This document shows positions 45,295-54,906 of a stretch of 64,000 bases of DNA, piece after piece; the first letter of the stretch is position 1, and each line of letters opens with the position of its first letter. Below the pieces are notes generated by a model that saw nothing but the letters and a program-made list of their open reading frames with translations, searched no databases and was not told where the DNA came from. This DNA is from UBA4615 sp964399635 (GTDB lineage: Bacteria; Pseudomonadota; Gammaproteobacteria; Burkholderiales; Burkholderiaceae_E), in NCBI GenBank assembly GCA_964399635.1, contig CAYNRU010000037.1:10679-74678 (forward strand), given 5' to 3'. The position numbers were made by a program, and so were the translations under genes.

Positions 45295-45298
<4 letters not shown>
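43439..45298 (-). CDS. AMP-dependent acyl-CoA synthetase, long-chain type
   Basis: 619 residues from the ATG at 45298, which overlaps the livF stop (ATGA). It has 'AVLIYTSGTTGAPKGALMSH' (A3), 'GQTECCGLATVMPARKKLGS' (A5), 'WLHTGDVGSIDADGYVKITD' (A7), 'IKDIIITAGGKNITPSEIEN' (A8) and 'LTPTMKLKRKHVNEKYAPLI' with the catalytic Lys region. It belongs to the long-chain FadD15-like group, often found with Liv transporters of carboxylates. It would trap the imported acid as its CoA ester. Confidence 0.87.
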
Positions 45299-46078
<780 letters not shown>

Positions 46079-46098
<20 letters not shown>

Positions 46099-46837
46099 GC
46101 GCGACCTCCGGATGGTTGAGGACTTCCGACGGCGAGCCCATCGCGAGCATGCGGCCGGTGTTGATCGCGAGCACCCGGTCGGACACGTCGCTGACCAGGC
46201 GCATGTCGTGCTCGACCAGCAGCACGGTGATGCCGCGCAGCGTCTTGATGTCGTGGATCCAGAACGCCAGGTCCTCGGTCTCCTCGGGATTGAGCCCCGA
46301 GGACGGCTCGTCGAGCAGGATCAGGCTCGGCTCCATGCACAGCGCACGCGCGATCTCGGCGACCTTGCGCACGCCGTAGGGCAGGTCGCGGATCGGCTTG
46401 TCGCGGTAGCGCTGCAGGTCGAGGAAGTCGATCACGTCCTCGACCTTGTCGCGGTGGTGCAGCTCGGCCTCGCGCACGCCGCGGGTGAACAGCCCGTCGG
46501 CGAACAGCGTCGAGTCGGTGTGCACATGCCGGCCGACCAGCAGGTTGCGCAGCAGCGTGGCGTTCTCGAACAGCTCGATGTTCTGGAAGGTCCGGGCGAT
46601 GCCGAGCCGCGCGATCTTGTGCGGGCGCAGTGCAGTGATGTCCTGGTCCTTGAAGACCAGCGTGCCCTCGGTGGGATCGTAGATCCGGCTGATCAGGTTG
46701 AAGATGGTCGTCTTGCCGGCGCCGTTGGGCCCGATCAGCGAGAAGACCTCCCGCTCGCGCACCTCGAAGCTGACGCCATCGACGACCTTGTTGCCGCCGA
46801 AGCTCATGCCCAGACCGTTGACCGCGAAGAACGTCAC
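46079..46837 (-). CDS. livG: ABC transporter ATP-binding protein LivG
   Basis: 252 residues from the GTG at 46837, which overlaps the livM stop (GTGA). Walker A GPNGAGKTT, 'GIARTFQNIELFENATLLRN' (Q-loop and LivG signature), 'LPYGVRKVAEIARALCMEPS' in place of the usual LSYGQQ-type signature, and Walker B LILLDEPSSGLNP. Powers the Liv importer with LivF. Confidence 0.88.
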
Positions 46838-47910
46838 CGCAGCCGCTCCGTCTTCATGTAGGCCTTCTGACGCACGAAGGTCGATCGCTTGTACATCGGG
46901 AAGATCGAGAAGAAGTACTTGATCTTCTGCCACCAGCCGTTGATTCCGGCCGGCTCGAACAGCACGAACAGCGCCAGCAGCAGCCCGTACAGGCCGACCT
47001 CGAGCGAGGGCTGGTTGGCGAGCCAGCCGGGCAGCCAGTCGCGCACAAACGCCAGGGCCGTCGGCAGCAGCACGATGAACAGCGCGCCGAACACCGCGCC
47101 GTGCATCGAGCCGATCCCGCCGATCAGCACCAGCATCAGCAGTTGGATCGACAGCAGCGGCGAGAAGGACTCGGGCGTCAGGAACCCGACCTTGTGGCCG
47201 AACAGCGCGCCCATGATTCCGCAGTAGAAGGCGCTGATGCCGAACGCAGACACCTTGGCGCGCGAGACCGCGATGCCCATGCTCTGCGCGGCGATCTCGC
47301 TGTCGCGCACCGCGATCCAGGCGCGCCCGGTGGGCGCGCGCAGCAGGTTCACCGCGAACGCGAACATCCCCACCGCGAGGGCCAGGCAGAGGTAGTAGAA
47401 CGGGACCGTGCCCTCGAACGAGTAGCCGAACATCGTGGGCGGCGGCATCGCGTAGCCGCTGAAGCCGCCGGTGACCGACTCCCAGCGGACGAACACCTGC
47501 TCGATGATCGCCGCCATCGACAGCGATGCGATCGCGAGGTAGATGCCGTGCATCCGCAGCGCGGGCACGCCGACCGCAAGCCCGACCGCCGCGGCGATCG
47601 TCCCCGCCAGCGGCAGCGACAGCAGCATCGGCATACCGATCTTCAGCAGGAAGCCCTGCGCGTACGCGCCGATGCCGACAAACGCGGCGTGGCCGAGCGA
47701 CACCTGCCCGGTGAAGCCGACCAGCAGCATCATGCCGACGCCGCCGATGGCCCAGATCAGCACCAGCGACGCCTCGCCGACCAGGTAGTTGGACATGACC
47801 CACGGCGCAGCAACCAGCGCGACCGCCAGCAGCGCGTACCAGAACGCGACGCTGCGGTCCTCGAACCAGCGGATGTCGATCAGGTAGTTGGTCTTGAACA
47901 GGACTCGCAC
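46834..47910 (-). CDS. livM: ABC transporter permease LivM
   Basis: 358 residues from the GTG at 47910, just after the livH stop. Contains 'GGVGMMLLVGFTGQVSLGHA' (family-diagnostic), 'GIAVSRAKVSAFGISAFYCG' and 'IGGIGSMHGAVFGALFIVLL'. The C-terminal ~40 residues after the last helix are Lys/Arg-rich and longer than usual. Confidence 0.88.
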   Translation of the reverse strand: MRVLFKTNYLIDIRWFEDRSVAFWYALLAVALVAAPWVMSNYLVGEASLVLIWAIGGVGMMLLVGFTGQVSLGHAAFVGIGAYAQGFLLKIGMPMLLSLPLAGTIAAAVGLAVGVPALRMHGIYLAIASLSMAAIIEQVFVRWESVTGGFSGYAMPPPTMFGYSFEGTVPFYYLCLALAVGMFAFAVNLLRAPTGRAWIAVRDSEIAAQSMGIAVSRAKVSAFGISAFYCGIMGALFGHKVGFLTPESFSPLLSIQLLMLVLIGGIGSMHGAVFGALFIVLLPTALAFVRDWLPGWLANQPSLEVGLYGLLLALFVLFEPAGINGWWQKIKYFFSIFPMYKRSTFVRQKAYMKTERLR

Positions 47911-47914
47911 GACG

Positions 47915-48787
47915 TCAGACCTTCTTGCGGCCGACCGCACCGAACAGGCCCTGGGGGCGCAGCACGAGCACGGCGAGCAGGATCACGTGGGGCACCACGT
48001 CGCGCAGCGTCTCCTCGACGAAGGCCGCCGCCAGAAGCTCGACGATGCCCACGATCGCCCCGCCCACCAGCGCGCCCGGGATCGAGCCGAAGCCGCCGAG
48101 CACCGCTGCTGCCAGCGCGCGCAACGCGATGTTGCCCATGTTGGGATCGATCAGGCTGACCGGCGCGATCAGCACGCCCGCGACCGTCGAGACCGCCGCC
48201 GCCAGCGCCCACACCGCCGACAGCAGCCGCTTGACCGGCATGCCCATCACGTAGGCGGCGAGCTGGTTCTGCGACGCGGCCTGCATCGCGACGCCGGCCC
48301 GGGTCGAGGTGAAGAACAGGTACAGCAGCGCACACAGCACGACCGTGCCGCCGATGATCGACAGGTAGGTCGTCGAGACGGGTACCCCGCCCAGCGACGC
48401 CATCCCGCCGCTGAACGGCGAGGCCATCGTGCGCGTGTCGGGCCCGAAGCCCATGGTCACCGCAGTGCGCAGCACCATGCCGATGCCGATCGTCAGCATC
48501 ACCGTCGCGAACTGCGGCTGGCCGATCACCCGGCGCACGATCGCCGCATCGATCGCCCAGCCGACGGCCGCGGTCAGCAGCACCGCGCACAGCAGACCGA
48601 GCCAGAACCCGAGCCCCAGCCCGGTGCTGAACCACAGCGCGAAGAACGCGCCGAGCATCAGCATGTCGCCCTGCGCGAAGTTGACGACTTCGGCCGCCTT
48701 GTAGATCAGCACGAAACCCAGCGCGACCAGGCCGTACACGCAGCCCGTGGCCAGTCCGGCGATCAGCAGCTGGAGGAATTCCGTCAT
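47915..48787 (-). CDS. livH: ABC transporter permease LivH
   Basis: 290 residues; 'LATGCVYGLVALGFVLIYKA' and 'EVVNFAQGDMLMLGAFFALW' at the N-terminus, and 'AVLGGFGSIPGALVGGAIVG' near the C-terminus are diagnostic. It is the first gene of the minus-strand operon livH-livM-livG-livF-ligase-livK-SDR. Confidence 0.88.
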   Translation of the reverse strand: MTEFLQLLIAGLATGCVYGLVALGFVLIYKAAEVVNFAQGDMLMLGAFFALWFSTGLGLGFWLGLLCAVLLTAAVGWAIDAAIVRRVIGQPQFATVMLTIGIGMVLRTAVTMGFGPDTRTMASPFSGGMASLGGVPVSTTYLSIIGGTVVLCALLYLFFTSTRAGVAMQAASQNQLAAYVMGMPVKRLLSAVWALAAAVSTVAGVLIAPVSLIDPNMGNIALRALAAAVLGGFGSIPGALVGGAIVGIVELLAAAFVEETLRDVVPHVILLAVLVLRPQGLFGAVGRKKV

Positions 48788-48876
48788 GGCCGCGGCATCG
48801 CGGCGAACGCGCCCGAGCTGACGCCAAGGCATGCGATTGCCGCCAGACGCATCATGTTCTCCTCCATTTGCGCCGG

Positions 48877-48905
48877 ATCATGAACAAGGATGAACTGCGC
48901 GTCAA
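48877..48905 (-). promoter_or_regulatory. Candidate promoter of the liv operon
   Basis: On the minus strand: AAAG-TTGACG (-35 at 48905-48900), 17-bp spacer, CATGAT (-10 at 48882-48877), ~90 bp before the livH start. The 10-mer AAAGTTGACG recurs at the Rieske-gene promoter in the same orientation relative to its gene. Confidence 0.45.
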
Positions 48906-48976
48906 CTTTATCCTTTCCTCATGCGGCCGACCCTGGATGGGCGCGTCAAGCGCGAGGCGGGCGCCCGACATGCGCC

Positions 48977-49636
48977 TCATGGCAGGTACAGCCCGCGGAT
49001 CAGCTTCATGTAGGCCTTGACCGCCCACCCGGGCATCGGATGGTCCCGCCGCCCCCGGCGCTGGTGCCGCATGCTCAGGTAGTGGCGGGCGCCCATCAGC
49101 ATGTAGACGACCGACTCGAGCTCGCGCCGCGTGAAGGCGGTGATCTCGCCGCGGCCGCGCGCGCCCTGCAGCAGCCGCGCGTAGTTGCCCGCGAGGAGAT
49201 CGATGTTGGCGCGGTGGGCGGCCGGCGCGAAGGTCTCGGCCTCGTACAGGATCCGGTAGAAAGACGGCACCTTGTGCACGAAGTCGAAGTACGCGCGCAT
49301 GCTCGCCTCCTCGCGCGCCGGTTCGGTCGGTGCGTCCGCGGCCGCCGCGCGGATGTGGTCGAGCATCGTGCGCGACAGGGCCGGCAGCAGCTGGTCGAAG
49401 AGGTCCTCGCGCGACTCGAAGTAGTTGTAGAAGGTGCCCTGCGCGACGTGGGCGCGGCGGGTGATCGCGGTCACGGTGGCACCGGTGTAGCCGTGCTCGC
49501 CGACGACGTCGCAGGCCGCGTCGATCAGCGCCTTGCGGGTCGACTCGCGCTGCTCGGCACGGGTCCGGCGCCCGGCGGGCGCTTGGGCGGGCGCCTGGGC
49601 GGCCGCCCGCGGGCGCTTTGCTGCTGTCTGGGTCAA
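48977..49636 (-). CDS. TetR-family transcriptional regulator
   Basis: 219 residues from the TTG at 49636, which has AGGAG at the right distance; an ATG at 49690 is the longer option. A Lys/Arg/Ala-rich leader precedes the HTH ('ALIDAACDVVGEHGYTGATV', 'TAITRRAHVAQGTFYNYFES'). The ligand domain includes 'FYRILYEAETFAPAAHRANI'. It sits between the liv operon and the Rieske oxygenase gene and is divergent from the latter; it probably controls one or both. Confidence 0.82.
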   Translation of the reverse strand: MTQTAAKRPRAAAQAPAQAPAGRRTRAEQRESTRKALIDAACDVVGEHGYTGATVTAITRRAHVAQGTFYNYFESREDLFDQLLPALSRTMLDHIRAAAADAPTEPAREEASMRAYFDFVHKVPSFYRILYEAETFAPAAHRANIDLLAGNYARLLQGARGRGEITAFTRRELESVVYMLMGARHYLSMRHQRRGRRDHPMPGWAVKAYMKLIRGLYLP

Positions 49637-49701
49637 GGCCGGCTCCTGTCGACGTGGCGCATGCTCGCGGCCCCGCGCGCAGGCTGTCAAGGCAGATCCC
49701 G

Positions 49702-49734
49702 AAAGTTGACGGCGTCGTCAGCGAAGGATATCGT
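49702..49734 (+). promoter_or_regulatory. Candidate promoter/operator of the Rieske oxygenase gene
   Basis: AAAG-TTGACG (49702-49711), 17 bp, TATCGT (49729-49734). An imperfect palindrome GTTGACG-n4-CGTCAGC overlaps the -35 box (49705-49722), a plausible TetR site. The first ten bases equal those in the liv promoter. Confidence 0.5.
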
Positions 49735-49778
49735 CGGCCGCGATCAGGTCCGTCCGGGCCTGGGCGAGGAGACACGCG

Positions 49779-50948
49779 ATGGAACGGGAACTGCAGGTCA
49801 CCCTGATGCGCAAGGTGATGGCGCACATCGACGCCGGCACCACCGACCTGGCCGAGTCCGTCTTCAGGCACCCGGTGTCGAGCTACACCGACCCCGCCCG
49901 CCTGGCCCGCGAGCAGTCGCGGCTCTTCGGGCAGGAGCCGCTGCTGATGGCGATGTCCTGCCAGATCCCCAATGCCGGCGACTACATCACCGACGACCAT
50001 TCGGGCATCCCGATCGTGGTCGTGCGGGGCGAGGACGGCATGGTGCGCGCGTTCCGCAACGCCTGCAGGCATCGCGGCGCGCGCGTGGCGCAGGGCGCGG
50101 GGTGCAGCAAGGCACTGACCTGCCCATACCACGGCTGGACCTACGCACTCGACGGTCGGCTCAAGGGCATCCCCGACAAGCGCAGCTTCCCCGGCGTCGA
50201 TCCGGCGCAGCACGGCCTTCAGGCGCTGCCGGTGGCCGAGCGCGACGGCATGGTGTGGGTGCGCCCGAGCCCGTCGGCCGACGGCGGCACGTCCCTCGAC
50301 ATCGCCGGGCACCTGGGGCGCCTCGACGCGGAGCTGGGCTCCTACGGGCTCGCCGGATACCACCACTACGAGACGCGGATCATCCAGCGCAAGATGAACT
50401 GGAAGCTGGTGATCGACACCTTCCTCGAGCCCTACCACCTCGGCGTGCTGCACCGCGACACGGTGGCGCCGCTCTTCATCCACAACCTGTGCGTGTTCGA
50501 GCCGATCGGCCCGCACCTGCGCGAGCTGCTGCCGCGCCAGAGCATCGCGGCGCAGCGCGGCCTGCCGGAGAAGGATTGGGACCTGCTCGCCCACAACACG
50601 GTCGTCTACGTGCTGTTCCCGAACACCGCGCTGATCGTTCAGGTCGACCACGTCGAGACCTGGCGGATCTTCCCGGTCGAGGGCAAGGTCGACGAATGCG
50701 TGATGGAGCTTGCCTTCTTCGTGCCCAACCCGATCGACTCGGACAGCGCCCGCCGCCACTGGCAGCGCAACATGGACCTGACAATCCGCACGGTGTGCGA
50801 CGAGGACTTCCCGACCGCCGAGGGCATGCAGCGCAACTTCGCGCTGGGCACGCCCATGCACGCGTTGATCGGGCGCAACGAGCCCGCGCTCGCGCACTTC
50901 GAGCGCACGGTCACCGAGCGGGTGACTGCCGGCGCGGCGGGGTCCTGA
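49779..50948 (+). CDS. Rieske non-haem iron oxygenase, large subunit
   Basis: 389 residues. Rieske cluster ligands in 'CRHRGARVAQGAGC...CPYHGW' (Cys-x-His and Cys-x2-His); mononuclear-iron ligands in 'NWKLVIDTFLEPYHLGVLHR' (two His, Asp bridge) and Asp in 'RTVCDEDFPTAEG'. These enzymes hydroxylate or demethylate aromatic or alicyclic substrates with O2 and electrons from a reductase. No reductase gene is adjacent, so it must borrow one. The context (liv, ligase, crotonases) points to organic-acid catabolism. Confidence 0.87.
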   Translation: MERELQVTLMRKVMAHIDAGTTDLAESVFRHPVSSYTDPARLAREQSRLFGQEPLLMAMSCQIPNAGDYITDDHSGIPIVVVRGEDGMVRAFRNACRHRGARVAQGAGCSKALTCPYHGWTYALDGRLKGIPDKRSFPGVDPAQHGLQALPVAERDGMVWVRPSPSADGGTSLDIAGHLGRLDAELGSYGLAGYHHYETRIIQRKMNWKLVIDTFLEPYHLGVLHRDTVAPLFIHNLCVFEPIGPHLRELLPRQSIAAQRGLPEKDWDLLAHNTVVYVLFPNTALIVQVDHVETWRIFPVEGKVDECVMELAFFVPNPIDSDSARRHWQRNMDLTIRTVCDEDFPTAEGMQRNFALGTPMHALIGRNEPALAHFERTVTERVTAGAAGS

Positions 50949-51047
50949 CGGTCCGGCGGCCCGCTGACGGATCGCGCGGCGTGCCGGCGGCGCCGACGCC
51001 CCCGCTGCGCCGGCACGCCGCAGTGCCGCGGTCGGCGCGCGCCTGAC

Positions 51048-51809
51048 ATGCCGATCCTGCGCGAGCGCGTGGGCGACCACGTGGTGGTGGTCACGATCGA
51101 GAACCCGGCGCGACGCAACGCGCTGGGCGAGGCCGAGTTCCGGGGCCTGGCCCTCGCCTGGGACGAGCTGGCCCGCGACCGCCGCGTGCGGGCGGTCGTG
51201 GTGCGCGGCGCGGGCGAGCAGGCCTTCTGCTCCGGGGCGGACCTCTCGGCCGGCCTGGCTGCGCTGCCCGACATCGACGCGCTGATCGACGCGGCGCTGC
51301 TCAAGACCGCGTTCTTCCCCAAGCCGCTGGTGGCGGCCGTCGGCGGCGCCTGCGTGGCAGGCGGCCTGGAGCTCGCGCTGTCGTGCGACATACGGGTCAT
51401 CGCGGCCAACGCGCGGCTGGGCCTGCCCGAGGTGCGCTGGGGCATCCTGCCCTCGGGTGGCGCGGCGATGAAGCTGCTCGACATGATCGGCGCGTCGGAC
51501 GCGATGCGGATGCTGCTGGTGGGCGAGCTGGTCGACGGCACAGGGGCCGCGGCGATGGGCCTGGGGTCGGTCGCGGCCGATGCCGCGGCGACGCATGCCG
51601 AGGCGCTGCGCCTGGCGGGGCTGATCGCGCAGGCAAGCCCGGTCGCGGTGCAGGCCGCCAAGCGCGCGGCCTTCGAGGCGCGCTGCAAGGCCTACGCGGC
51701 CCGCGAGGCCGACGAGCGCCGGCTGGTGGCCGAGGTCCGCGCGAGCGGCCACATGCGGATCGGCATCGAGGCCTTCCTCGCGCGGCGCGAGCCGCGGTAT
51801 CCGGACTGA
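51048..51809 (+). CDS. Enoyl-CoA hydratase/isomerase
   Basis: 253 residues of canonical crotonase: 'AFCSGADLSAGLAALPDIDA' (oxyanion hole), 'AGGLELALSCDIRVIAANAR' with the first Glu, and 'LGLPEVRWGILPSGGAAMKL' with the second Glu, so hydratase activity is expected, unlike the crotonase beside the mutase. The ATG is at 51048, 99 bp after the oxygenase stop on the same strand. Confidence 0.87.
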   Translation: MPILRERVGDHVVVVTIENPARRNALGEAEFRGLALAWDELARDRRVRAVVVRGAGEQAFCSGADLSAGLAALPDIDALIDAALLKTAFFPKPLVAAVGGACVAGGLELALSCDIRVIAANARLGLPEVRWGILPSGGAAMKLLDMIGASDAMRMLLVGELVDGTGAAAMGLGSVAADAAATHAEALRLAGLIAQASPVAVQAAKRAAFEARCKAYAAREADERRLVAEVRASGHMRIGIEAFLARREPRYPD

Positions 51810-51835
51810 TCCGAGGGGCGGGGCGCGCTGCCCGT

Positions 51836-52048
51836 TCAGGCCAGCGTGACGACGATCGCGCCCTCGGCGACGCGCTCGCCCACAACGACGCGGATCGCCG
51901 AGACCGTGCCGGCAGATGGCGATTCGACGGGGATCTCCATCTTCATCGACTCGAGGATCACCAGCGCGTCGCCGGCCGCCACCGACTGGCCGACGGCCAC
52001 CTCGACCTTCCACACGCTGCCGGCCACTTCGGTACGCACCACGGGCAT
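51836..52048 (-). CDS. Stand-alone biotinyl/lipoyl carrier domain protein
   Basis: 70 residues, the whole protein being one biotinyl domain: 'VWKVEVAVGQSVAAGDALVI' and 'LESMKMEIPVESPSAGTVSA', with the Lys of MKM as the attachment site. GGAG precedes the ATG. Usually it carries biotin for a carboxylase, but no carboxylase or transcarboxylase gene is nearby. Confidence 0.82.
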   Translation of the reverse strand: MPVVRTEVAGSVWKVEVAVGQSVAAGDALVILESMKMEIPVESPSAGTVSAIRVVVGERVAEGAIVVTLA

Positions 52049-52283
52049 CGATCGACTCCGGTCGCGGCCGCTCGGGGACCGGCGGCGCTCGCGGAAGGTC
52101 GCTCCTGCGCGCGCCGGTGTCAAGGGCGCCGCACCCGGTGCACCAACAGCGGGCGCGCGGCGCGCCCGCTCGGAACGGGCCGCCGGTTGGTCGTCCATCG
52201 CCAAAGACGACGCCCGTCGGTCCACGCCGGTCGGCTGTCGCGCGACCCGCGCCCGGGGTCGGGCGCCGTGGCCTACTCGCGCC

Positions 52284-53624
52284 ATGCCGATCGAGTTCGA
52301 TATCCGCACGCTCTTCTTCATCGGAGCGGTCGCGTCCTTCATCTGCGGCGCGATGCTGGTCGCCACCGGCGGCCTGCACGCGGCCTCGCGCCCGGCGCTC
52401 GCCTGGGCGGAGGCGGCGCTGGCGGCCTACGGCGTGTCGATGCTGCTGATCTCGTTGCGCACGACGGTGCCAGCGGTCCTCAGCTACAGCGTCGCCAATG
52501 CGCTGGGCGCCGGCGCGGCCGCGCTGATGTACGAGGGCGTGCGACGGCTGGTGGGGGCGCGCCCGATGCCGATGCTGGCGCTCGGCTCGATGGCCGGTAT
52601 GTTCGCGCTGCATGGCTGGATCGGCGACTCGCCGCAGCACTACGAGGCGCGCCTGCTGATCACCTCGGTCGTGCAGGGTGGTTTCGCGGCCGCCTGCCTG
52701 CCGCTGGTCGTTGCGCGGGCCCGGCTCGGCGTCGATCCGCGCACGCCGCTGCGCTGGGCGATCGCCTTCCTCCTGCTGTTCACCGCCGGGCACGCCGCGC
52801 GCTTCGTGATCACCCTCACGTACGGCGCGACGATCCAGCCGAGCGGGATCGTGGTCGGGCCAGGCCAGGCGCTGATGCCGACCCTGTTCTCGCTGGCGCC
52901 GATGATCTACTCGCTGATCCTGATCGGCCTGGTCAACGGCCGGATCGCCAGCGAGCTGTGGGCGCTCGCCACGGTCGACACGCTGACCGGCGTACGCACG
53001 CGACGCAGCTTCATCGACGAGGCGCGGTGCGCACTCGCCTCCGTCCGCCCGGGCGAGACGAGCCCAGCGCTGCTGATGATCGACCTCGACCGCTTCAAGC
53101 AGGTCAACGACCGATACGGCCATGTGAGCGGCGACCGTGTGCTGGTGGACTTTGCGCGGCTGCTGCGCGACACGGGCCCGAAGGACGCGATCGTGGGGCG
53201 CTACGGCGGCGAGGAGTTCTGCCTGCTGCTGAGAACAACGTCGCCCACCGCGGCGCACGGGCATGCGCTGCGCCTGTGCGAGGCGGTGCGTGGCACGCGC
53301 TTCGGGCCGGACGTGCCGGACCTGGCGGTCACGGTGTCGATCGGACTGGCCGGTGCGCCCGACGGCAGGACGCTCGAGGAACTGCTGCTGGCGGCCGACC
53401 GCCGCCTGTACCTGGCCAAGGCGGCCGGCCGGGATCGCGTGGTGTGGACGGACCGCGTCCAGGGTCATGCCCCGGTGAGCGAGCCGGCGCAAGCGCCGAT
53501 CCCGCCGTCGCTGCGCAGCGTGCAGGCGGGTGCGGGTGTGGCCTCGGCAACCATGCTGCCTGCGTCCGGCGCACCGTCGACACCCGCCACACCCTCGCCG
53601 GCCCGCGACACCCTGCCCGCCTGA
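52284..53624 (+). CDS. Membrane-bound diguanylate cyclase (GGDEF)
   Basis: 446 residues. Seven hydrophobic helices (about residues 8-225) form a sensory membrane region of unknown type. The GGDEF domain starts near 'TVDTLTGVRTRRSFIDEARC', with active site RYGGEEF and 'LMIDLDRFKQVNDRYGHVSG'. The inhibitory I-site RxxD before the active loop is replaced ('GPKDAIVGRY'), so product inhibition is likely absent. Synthesises cyclic di-GMP from GTP. A ~50-residue Pro/Ala-rich tail follows. Confidence 0.86.
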   Translation: MPIEFDIRTLFFIGAVASFICGAMLVATGGLHAASRPALAWAEAALAAYGVSMLLISLRTTVPAVLSYSVANALGAGAAALMYEGVRRLVGARPMPMLALGSMAGMFALHGWIGDSPQHYEARLLITSVVQGGFAAACLPLVVARARLGVDPRTPLRWAIAFLLLFTAGHAARFVITLTYGATIQPSGIVVGPGQALMPTLFSLAPMIYSLILIGLVNGRIASELWALATVDTLTGVRTRRSFIDEARCALASVRPGETSPALLMIDLDRFKQVNDRYGHVSGDRVLVDFARLLRDTGPKDAIVGRYGGEEFCLLLRTTSPTAAHGHALRLCEAVRGTRFGPDVPDLAVTVSIGLAGAPDGRTLEELLLAADRRLYLAKAAGRDRVVWTDRVQGHAPVSEPAQAPIPPSLRSVQAGAGVASATMLPASGAPSTPATPSPARDTLPA

Positions 53625-53668
53625 ACGACCGCGCAGCGCGACACCGTCGCGCCCCGCGGCGCGCACCG

Positions 53669-54280
53669 CTATGCCGGGCGCAGCACCACGGCCCCGGGCA
53701 GGCTGCAGCCCGCGGGCTGCTCGCGCAGCTGCCAGGCGGGCATCCCGACCGAGGTGAACGCAGTCGAGATTGCCGCGACGAAGCGCTCGCGCGCGGCCAG
53801 ATCGCGCGGGGCGCACATCTCGGCGAGCACTACCACACCGCTGTCGCGCATCGCGTCGGCCACCGCCCGCAGGCTGTCGCGCTGCGGCACCGTCAGCGCG
53901 TCCTGCGCATCGAAGGCCACCAGGCGCTCCTCCACGTCGGTGGCCTCGGCGAAGAGCTCGCCCGGCACGCCATCGGGGAGCCAGGCGGACGACGCCGCGG
54001 CAGGCCGCCCGGTCCCCGCTGATGCGCTCGGCGCCGCATGGACCGGCACCGCCCGCGGCATGTCGCTCGCCGACCGGCGCGTCGGCACCGGCACCGGGTC
54101 CTGCGACGCTGGCGCGCCGGGCCGGGCCGCGCCGCGCGGGGGTCCGGTCGCAGGCGACACGGCCGAGGATGACGCCACCGGGGTCCCGCCCGAGGCGGGC
54201 GACGACGGCCCCGCCATCCACGACAGCACGAGCGCGAGCAGCACGCCAAACATCACAAGACCGGTTGCATCGCGCATCAC
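53669..54280 (-). CDS. Proline/alanine-rich membrane-anchored protein
   Basis: 203 residues. One N-terminal membrane helix ('GLVMFGVLLALVLSWMAGP'), a ~90-residue Pro/Ala/Ser-rich linker, and a compact C-terminal domain ('LVAFDAQDALTVPQRDSLRA', 'DSGVVVLAEMCAPRDLAARE'). No family was recognised. Converges with the GGDEF gene. Confidence 0.62.
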   Translation of the reverse strand: MMRDATGLVMFGVLLALVLSWMAGPSSPASGGTPVASSSAVSPATGPPRGAARPGAPASQDPVPVPTRRSASDMPRAVPVHAAPSASAGTGRPAAASSAWLPDGVPGELFAEATDVEERLVAFDAQDALTVPQRDSLRAVADAMRDSGVVVLAEMCAPRDLAARERFVAAISTAFTSVGMPAWQLREQPAGCSLPGAVVLRPA

Positions 54281-54291
54281 ACACCCTCAGG

Positions 54292-54867
54292 ATGACCGTC
54301 CTCCAAGCGTGCGGATCGATCGATGAAGACGGAATCCCCAGTTGCAGGTACGTTGCGCCGCAGGCCTGGCCCGCGCGCCCCGTCCGGCTGGTGGTGGTCT
54401 ACCCCACCGGCGGCGTCAGCGACTCGGTCGCGCGCCTGCTCGCGCCGCGGCTCGGCGAGCGCCTCGGCACGCAGGTGCTGATCGAGAGCAAGGGCGGCGC
54501 GGGCGGCAGCATCGGCATGGACGCGGTCGCCAAGGCGGCGCCCGACGGCCACGCGCTGGCGTTCGCGGCGCTGAGCCCGGTCACGCTGAACCCGCACGTG
54601 ATGAAGCTGCCCTACGATCCGCTGGTGGACCTGGTGCCGGTGGCCGCCGTGATGTACTCGCCGGTGTCCCTGCTCGCGATGCCGCTGTTCACCGGGCGCA
54701 GCTTCGCCGACGTGCTCGCCCAGCCGCGCGCCCGGCCCGGGTCACTCAGGATCGCGCCCGCGGGGACGCCGGCGCCGATGGGTGTCGGGGACATCGGGTC
54801 GCTGGTGCGGCGCGAGCACGAGGCGAACGCGCGCATCGTGAAGTCGGCGAACATCCGCGCCGAGTGA
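54292..54867 (+). pseudogene. Bug-type (TctC) receptor gene with internal deletion
   Basis: The frame carries the N-terminal lobe of a Bug receptor ('WPARPVRLVVVYPTGGVSDS', 'RLLAPRLGERLGTQVLIESK', 'GMDAVAKAAPDGHALAFAAL') and then, in frame, its extreme C-terminus ('GDIGSLVRREHEANARIVKS'). The middle ~120 residues, including the second lobe, are missing, and the signal peptide is degenerate. The protein is about 190 residues instead of ~320. It cannot form the binding cleft. Confidence 0.68.
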
Positions 54868-54906
54868 GTCCGGCGGGAGCGGCGCACCGCCGCCCACCCG
54901 CGCGGC

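Noticed and set aside
48852..54284. 1810-codon minus-strand open frame
   Set aside because: Covers the Rieske, crotonase and GGDEF genes antisense. Only the small biotinyl gene and the TetR gene are real on this strand here, and in other frames.
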